Source of the DNA: Rhodospirillaceae bacterium
Lineage (GTDB): Bacteria > Pseudomonadota > Alphaproteobacteria > SP197
Direction: 5' to 3'
Length of the DNA: 7,059 nt
Assembly (NCBI GenBank): GCA_018700655.1
Contig: JABIUG010000389.1
Coordinates: forward strand, 1 to 7,059
Numbering within the stretch: position 1 is the stretch's first letter; each line of letters opens with the position of its first letter. Both the position numbers and the translations under genes were made by a program. Shown piece after piece: positions 6,239-7,059 of the stretch. Under the pieces are notes generated by a model that was given only the letters and a program-made list of their open reading frames with translations, was not told the origin of the DNA and made no database searches.

Positions 6239-6773
6239 TCAGCTTGGGCTGGCGTCCTGGGCCGGATTCTCCTCGATAATCACTTCTACAAAATCATCTG
6301 AGTAGTCTTCTCCAGTTTGCTGACTGGCGCTGGCAACCTGATCTGCGGACACGTTTACTCCGGTCGCCGACGTGACTGCCGCCGCCAAGGCGGTCGTGTT
6401 GACGTCAACACCGGCGGCCGAGGCCGATTGAGCGGCTGCACCTGCGATATCTGCCAGATCTTGACTACTCGCGCCCCCCCGCGGCGGCTTGCTCAGCCGC
6501 AGCAACTGCAATCGCCTGATAGGCCTCTGGGTTCTGGGCCACAGCGGCACTCACCAGATTGGAGATTTGCTCTGTGGTCAAATCCGGATTGTTGACCATA
6601 AGGCCTTCCACGGCCGCGGCGAGCTCAGCGCTTGTGGCATTTGCCGGGTCGCTGGCACCATTCGTGACCAGCTGTCTCTGCAGTGCCTCGTCAACAGTAC
6701 CTGAGAACTGCGCCAAGGCCGGCGCGGAGTTCAGGACAAAGGCCGCGAACACTAAAGTCATCAATCGCTTCAT
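6239..6773 (-). CDS. Small secreted alanine-rich protein, frameshifted at a G7 tract
   Basis: I do not recognise the family. The ATG at 6773 has GGAGA about 7 nt upstream and opens with a clear Sec signal peptide (MKRLMTLVFAAFVLNSAPALA, likely cut before Gln22), so the product should be exported. The mature part is Ala/Asn/Gln-rich and helical, with a weak internal repeat of the type LAAAV followed by an NP/VN segment and a Gln-Ile/Val turn. As it stands, the frame stops at TAG 6465 after 102 residues. The +1 frame continues as ASSQDLADIAG and on to an acidic tail (GEDYSDDFVEVIIEEN) with TGA at 6239. The two halves share composition and read as one 177-residue protein if the run of seven G (6474-6480) had six. 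The good terminator after the second stop supports one gene. It could be a true frameshift, a phase-variable tract, slippage, or a sequencing error. Confidence 0.7.
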
Positions 6774-6867
6774 GGGTTTTCTCCGTTTAGAAGAACAAAT
6801 TTCGAGGGACAGAACAGCAGCTCGCAGCCCATCGGTCCCAGCAAGGTTCCCCTATGTTAGTCCCTAG

Positions 6868-7059
6868 GCTCATGACTCATTGATCACGACCAGTAGGCTA
6901 TGGTTGCGGCGATGCAGATTGCGGACATGAATGTGTGTGCGCATCGGTCGTATCGTGTTGCGACGCGCCGCCAGTCCTTGAGCCTGCCAAACACATTCTC
7001 GATCTTGTGGCGCTGGCGGTAGAGGGTTTTGTCGTAGTCGTGTTGGACCTTACGGTTTG
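6868..7059 (-). mobile_element. 3' end of an IS5-family insertion sequence
   Basis: The right edge holds the end of an IS whose transposase reads leftward. The left boundary is inferred. The sequence GGCTCATGACTCATTGATC just outside the transposase stop is a plausible terminal inverted repeat, preceded by CTA that may be a target duplication. The other IS end is outside the window, so neither repeat nor duplication can be confirmed. Confidence 0.6.
6884..7059 (-). CDS. IS5-family transposase, C-terminal fragment (runs off right edge)
   Basis: The minus-strand frame is open from the right edge to TGA at 6884-6886, giving 57 visible residues. They include YRQRHKIENVFGRLKDWR and then RVATRYDRCAHTF. 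This is the C-terminal signature of IS5-family DDE transposases, and the Glu of KIEN is the third catalytic residue. The last residues, CIAATIAYWS, are also typical. The fragment shows no internal stop or frameshift. It belongs to an IS inserted about 95 bp upstream of the secreted-protein gene and in the same direction. Whether the rest of the transposase is intact, or made from two overlapping frames as in some IS5 subgroups, cannot be seen. Confidence 0.9.
   Translation of the reverse strand, partial: NRKVQHDYDKTLYRQRHKIENVFGRLKDWRRVATRYDRCAHTFMSAICIAATIAYWS

Overview
The window is high-GC bacterial chromosome that looks alphaproteobacterial. I base this on the style of the acetyl-CoA synthetase and creatininase-family proteins, the dense gene packing, and the AGAGCA-bounded intergenic palindromes, which resemble dispersed repeats I know from that class. 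The assignment is inference; there is no rRNA or other marker here.

Layout, left to right. (1) On the minus strand lies the N-terminal 513 codons of an AMP-forming acetyl-CoA synthetase (acs), cut by the left edge. Upstream of it on the same strand is a small hotdog-fold PaaI-type thioesterase. (2) A divergent intergenic region of about 170 bp contains a strong 15+15 nt hairpin/palindrome and a possible 9-codon leader ORF. (3) On the plus strand, a creatininase-family metal amidohydrolase is followed 26 bp later by a beta-class carbonic anhydrase with a twin-arginine signal, so the two are probably co-transcribed. (4) A 247-bp spacer holds two different palindromic repeat units bounded by TAGAGCA/TGCTCTA. 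(5) A thiamine-diphosphate enzyme of the acetolactate synthase/benzoylformate decarboxylase superfamily follows. (6) About 220 bp of what looks like decayed methyltransferase coding sequence comes next, then a convergent EVE-domain (PUA-like) protein on the minus strand. (7) A rho-independent terminator on the minus strand ends the transcript of a small secreted, alanine-rich protein whose reading frame is broken at a run of seven G. (8) The right edge is the 3' end of an IS5-family transposase.

The acs/thioesterase pair fits acyl-CoA metabolism (activation and hydrolysis). The creatininase-like enzyme and exported carbonic anhydrase form a second unit of unknown joint purpose. The right third (gene remnant, frameshifted secreted protein, IS element) looks like the accessory, decaying part. 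I see no CRISPR array, no tRNA or rRNA, and no clearly novel defence or mobile system. The best leads are the G7 frameshift, the repeat-filled spacer, the divergent-promoter hairpin and the methyltransferase remnant.
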